From contig CAZBKO010000098.1 in NCBI GenBank assembly GCA_964492545.1, positions 1 through 8,729 of the forward strand: a stretch of DNA of 8,729 nt, written 5' to 3'. How positions within the stretch are numbered: the stretch's first letter is position 1; every line of letters begins with the position of its first letter. Source of the DNA: RGIG1934 sp964492545. Its GTDB lineage: Bacteria > Bacillota > Clostridia > Lachnospirales > Lachnospiraceae. Below the pieces are notes generated by a model. It saw only the letters and a list, made by a program, of their open reading frames with translations, was not told where the DNA came from and searched no databases. Made by a program: the position numbers and the translations under genes. Positions 1-6,000 of this stretch are shown piece after piece.

Positions 1-3000
1 TATATCATTTTGAAAAACAAAAAATAATTGCCAACGATTACTTGACACAAACTGTTTCTTTTGTTATAAAGCTAACAAATCCAAAATCAGGTACAATTAA
101 TAAGGGCGAAGATATTGTCATTGTAACACTGTATAATTCAGATACGGCCAAAGAAGATAATGTCGCAACACTTATTACTGATGGACAGGCAATTGATTTA
201 TCAGGAACTAATGAAACTGATGATAAGGCTGTAACTGAAAATACTGATGAGGCAGATATTGTTGCAGATGCTACACCACAGAGAGGTCAGCTGGAATATA
301 CACCTTCAGTTGGAAACGAAATACTTGATGAGCAGAGCATTTCTGTCAACTATGATTGGAGTAAGATAAGTAATACAAGTGGCTGGACTAATACATATAA
401 TCTTATGAATCAGTCATGGAGTTATGCTGGAACAATTAATAAGAAGCTTGAATCATCCACTAGTAGAGGATATGAGACTACAAGATATGGTTCAATGTAT
501 ATGCAGATACCACAGCTATTTAATAATTTTAGTTCATTTTCATGCAGTGGTGATATAGACACTGAGAAAACATTGTATTGGGCATATAATTATTTATCAG
601 CAGTATATGGATATGTAGGTAAATTATACACAGAACCAACAGGAAGTCATACTAAAGATACTGGTGATGATAATATGGACAACTATCTTAGTGATAGAAG
701 GGCGTTATCAGAGAGATGGCTTATATCCTTTAGAGGATCACAAGCAGAATCAGGCGGTTCGGGTGGCTTTAGTGCTATTAGTGATTTTAACGGATTAACT
801 TCTAACAAAACAAATAATTACATTGTATTCAGCTCAACAATCACTAGAAGTGATGGAGGAACTGAGAGAGGCAGAACTGCTAATTTAGAATTAACCTCTG
901 CATATCTTACAAGAAGAATTCTTGAAAATAATCCTCAGGTAATTATTTATACACCTGATGATGATACCATAAGCAGTAGTCAGGTAGGAAATATTAAGCC
1001 ACAAATATCATTGCAATCCGGCGGTAAAGATGCAAACAATCATATATATTTGGGCTCAGTATTTAAATTAATTCCAAATGCTGCATCCACAGCATATTCC
1101 ATAAATAATGCTAACTTAAAAGTAAATAATAGTACAGTAAGCACACTCAGTAATTCGAACTTAGCGTTATATAAGAGTAACGAAGAAGTGCTGCCTACAA
1201 AAGGAAACTATACTATTAATACATATTTAGATAGAAATCAGACATATACAATTAATTATGGTAGTTCTATATTGCCAGATGATACTCAGGCAGATATTAC
1301 AGCAAAGAAGAATAAAATAATTTCTAATATTACATATAAATACAAAACAATGCAGGACAGTGGTTATGTTTATTCTAATGCACCTGCAAAAATGACAGGA
1401 CTTGTTGATAATGAGGCAGGAAATAAGTACATAAGTGGTAATGTCAAGAATCTAAAATCAATTAATTTTGGATTGACAGACGGATCAGTAATTATTTACA
1501 ACAATAAAAAGTATTCCGGAGATGCTGATATTACTATTAGTTCTTCAGATTATACAAATACAAATGTATCATTTACCGTAATTACACCTGACGCTGTATC
1601 AGTTGAGAAAGACCCTAAGGTAGCTTCAATTGATACTATGTTTGTATATTCTGATACAAATAATAATCACAAATATGATAATGCAGATAAGATTATTACT
1701 GCACTGTCAGAGGAAAATGTATGCCTTGATCAGTTTAAGGGCGACAATATGTATGTATATGTAAAATATACAGTTTCTAATTCGTGCCTTGAGGTTCCAG
1801 ATGGAAAAGATAGCAATGCTGTATTTAGCATGTATTCTAGCTTCGTAAACGTTGCAACCTCAGAACAGGAAAAGCTAAATCTTACAAAGGAGCAAAAGGC
1901 TTACAGAGATATTTTACATTACAATTATTTAAATGGCACAAAGAATACTGAACCATATATGTATGGAACCAACCTACTATATGAAATGAGTGTTCCTGTA
2001 GGTAAAGATGCTTCACCTGCAGATCCTGATAAAATATCAGATGCAAATTATAAATGGAATCCAAGCTGGCAGGGAAATTTAATAAATAAATTTTCCAGTA
2101 CAAGTCCTATAAAGCTTGATGGAACCTGGATGCCAGACGGATACACAGTAGCAGCCACAGATGCTCAGGTAAATGGCTATCTTGGATGTTTGCAGAGAAA
2201 CGATACTGTTGTTCTTACAGTACGTCCAAATAGTATAGTAAATTCAACACAGATGTTTAACTGGCAGACATATCCTGAACCTGGACGACAAACATTTTCA
2301 CAATCAGGAGAGACATCTTGTGGTACACCAGAAGGTAAGCCGGCATCTGACAGCTCAACAAGTATTGCTGATACAGACCCAGCAGTTAATCTACCTGCTA
2401 TCGAGGTAGGACTTGGACCATTGACATATATGATGGGTGAGGATGAAATAGGTTTTTCAATCGGAATACCAATTTATAGTAAAGAAGGTAATGAAGAGGG
2501 AAAATTTACAAAAGATATTGCACAGGATAACCTTGATGAGATAAAAAAAGCTTTTTCTAAGACAGGGAATGTCTTTAAAAAGCTCAGGCAGAGAGCAGAC
2601 AAAACAGGAAGTGATACCGGCTTTGAAAAAGGCGATGTCAAAGGAAAAAGTAAGGCTCCATCAGTGGATATTTCTGTTACTGCAACATTTATGTGGAAGT
2701 ATAATACATCGACATGTAAATTTGAGTTTTCTTCAGCAATGGCAGCACTGGCCGTTGAGGGAAGTGTAACATTTACATACAGATTTACTGCATGCCCAAT
2801 ATTCTATGTATATTGTACATTAGGTGTAAATGTAGAAGCATCATTAGGTTTGGAAGTGGAGACTACAATTGATGAAGAAGGAAATAAAAATAGTGAAGTT
2901 TCCTTTGGAGGATTTAAAATTGCTCCTGAATTCTATATTGAAGCAGGCGTCGGTGTTGGAATTGATATAGCAAAGCTTGAGGTATATGTAAAGGTATCAA

Positions 3001-6000
3001 TAGCATTTGCACTTAATTTTGGAAAAGATGGAAAGGTTGCAGTTGATGAATTTAAGACATCTGCAGCAGTAGGATTTAGAGTAGTATTCCTGTTTTTCAA
3101 TTATGAGATGGACTGTATTGGATTTGAGACAGGATATGATAGAGAACTTATGGAAGAAGAGGCTGATAAAGGCTTTAAAAATGGAGGCTGGTATTTCAAA
3201 TGGAAAGCCTTTGGAAGAGATATGGGTTCTTCAGCTATCGACACAATAACGGAAGATGGTATTGATGCAGCAGATGTATCGGTGAGTCTTCCACAGGATA
3301 ACAGTACTAAACAGCAGTTCTATACGACAGAAGATAATTCTGATACGGCTATGGATTCACAGGCATATGATATAGCTGATATGCCATTCCAGGTTAGTGG
3401 ATATGACAGCAGTGCAGCAGCAGCTAAGCTGGTAGAAGGTCTTGATGCATCATCTACGTATAAGCTTGTAACCGTAGCAGACAAGAATTATGTATTATTT
3501 ACAATTGATAGAACAACAGATGCACCAATAGATAAGACTATGCTTGTGTTATCAGAGATAGTGACAACAAGCAGTAATGGCAAGGAAGTTAAGGGACTTG
3601 CAAATCCTGCTGACAACAAACTTGCTACACCATATATTGTTGTGGATATGACAGAGACGGGTGCAGATACAAGCGGAGATCTTGACTTTTCGGCCTATGT
3701 TAAAGAAGGAAAAATATATGTAACATGGATGTCGTATATTGATGGTGCATATGATGAGGCTGAAGCTTTAATAGGAACACCAAATGCTATGACTACAGAG
3801 GAAATACTTGCAAACGTAAGTAACAAAACTGTAATCAAAACAGCTTCATTCGAACCGGGAACATCACGGAAAGAGTTTACAAACGCTGTAGTAGTGAGTG
3901 ATAATTCAGTTATAGAAGCTGGAAATAAAATGCTTCCGGGCATGGTAAATGATAATGTAGTATTTTATGCGGAGGCAGAGAATTATTCAAATGATGAATT
4001 AAGTGAAAGAGAAGCTGAATATAAGGAAAAGGCCTTGAAGGATGCGGAAGGAAATGACGGTGATGGTGGAACCGGAAGTCCATATGCAGAAGCCGATTAC
4101 AAATATGCGATGGCTCTTGATAATTTGTATGGAAAATACTCAAAGATGAACTTTGCAGTAAAACAGACAAATGGAACATATAAGACTCAAATGGTAGATT
4201 TGGAAGCTAGTATGAAGACTGACTGGATTGCCAATGGAACGACAATTGAATCTATGGATTTTATTGATATTGATGACAGCAGCTTTTATATAGCATTTAC
4301 AACCTCTGAAAAGAAACAGAATTCGGAGGATACATTTACAATCAAAAAGCTGTATGTTCAAAAGGCAGAAATAGTAACAGAGTTAACCGATAAGAAAATA
4401 AGTTTATCATCCCCAGTTATAATAAAGACTTTGATGGATGCAGAGACAAAGGATGAGCTTGACGGTGAATATGCGCAGGGTACAATGGTTGGCGAAACTT
4501 TTGATTCACCATCATTTAGCAATGTATGTTTATTAAATGGTAAGCTCAGTCCTGATGGAAACAAAGAAAACTTTATGATATTTACTATGAATAGTCTTAC
4601 TTATGTAGTTGATAATGACAACCTTGAACTTATGACATCAGGAACACAGGGTAAAATCAATCTGTTCTTCGATAAAAAAGAAGAGGGAAATAGTGAAAGC
4701 TATGTAACAATTGGAACTGATGGAGATGGCAATATTTCAGCTGTATATACAGATTCTGTAGAAAATACAGTTAATAATGCACTTTACCTTGTTAAGTATG
4801 ATCCTTTTGAGGGTAAGTGGGGTAAAGACATAATGCTTGCCATGAATCATATGGATATATATGAGGCTTCAAATGCGTATGGATGGGAGTCTGATTATAC
4901 TAAAGAGGCATATTTCATAGCTGATGACAGCGTGGTGCCGGGAGTGCATGGAGGACTTGATAAGTTTACATTTGAAAATCCACAAATAGCACTGGGAACT
5001 CCTTCAGAGGGTGACGAAAGTGGAACATTAACCATTGTAACTTCAGGAACATTTACTGAATTAGTTCAGGAAACACTTGACATGGGAGATGGAAAGAATT
5101 TAACAGAATATGTGCCTAAGATATCTGATGAGACCGGTTCAATGGGTGGAAGCCTTGGATTGTACGCTCTTACATATGGTATTGGAGATCAGCAGATTGG
5201 CGAAGAAAGTATCAAATTTGTGGAAAACAATTTTGTTGATGGAGCCAAGCTTAGTGGTCAGGTGTCATTTAGAAACACAGGAGATGTTTCAATAAGAGCA
5301 AGTGAAAGTCAGCCTGCAACAATTTCACTTATGTGTGGAACACAGGCAGGTGACAATGAAGTAAAACTGGCATCATGGACAGTGAAGAGTTCAATATATG
5401 CAGGTCAGCAGGTTGTGACTGATATGACTGATATGATGAAGCTTCCTGAAAATATGGAGGATAGAATTTTCTATTTCACTGTTGAGGAGGATAGTACATA
5501 TGCAGGTGCAGGATTGACTGCGGATGCATTTTTCCATTCAACAAGAAATAATGAAGACCAAACAGGTGTTATAACAGTTAGAAGTAAAGCAGAAGTATCA
5601 ATTCCTACGTTTACCATAAACGCTGGTGATGATATGGAAATAATCTCTGCTAATGGCGTGCAGTCAGTTGTTGCAGATGTTAATCTTGTACTTGAAAACA
5701 ACGGTTCAGAAGATGCAGAAAACGTAAAAATTTTAGTAGAGAGAACTGATGGAAAGGATGAAGAAGATAAGGATAAATACATTCCAATAAATTTAGACGG
5801 AAGCCTTATTTCATACAACGGACAGGCTCTTACAGGTACTGGAAGCGATGGAACATTTGCAATAACACATTCAGTACAGGATGGAAATGTAGTAAGTAAC
5901 TCATCTTTAGAGGTGGGAGAAAGCATAAATTTATGTGGCAAAATCATACTTCCTATAGACTGCTTTGATGGCAACTTTATGAATTTAAAGGTTACAGCTA

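Noticed and set aside
42..44. TTG as the true start codon of the giant gene
   Set aside because: There is no ribosome binding site, the frame is open to the left edge, and no signal peptide follows. The gene is better read as 5'-partial.
2569..2769. A 66-codon plus-strand frame in another phase
   Set aside because: It overlaps the hydrophobic beta domain in the main frame, and its translation has no family features.
3695..4564. Several short overlapping minus-strand frames
   Set aside because: All are under 90 codons, antisense to the propeller-like region, without ribosome binding sites or recognisable motifs.
5110..5295. A 61-codon plus-strand frame in another phase
   Set aside because: It sits inside the main coding frame just before the CARDB-like domain; it has no ribosome binding site and no domain pattern.
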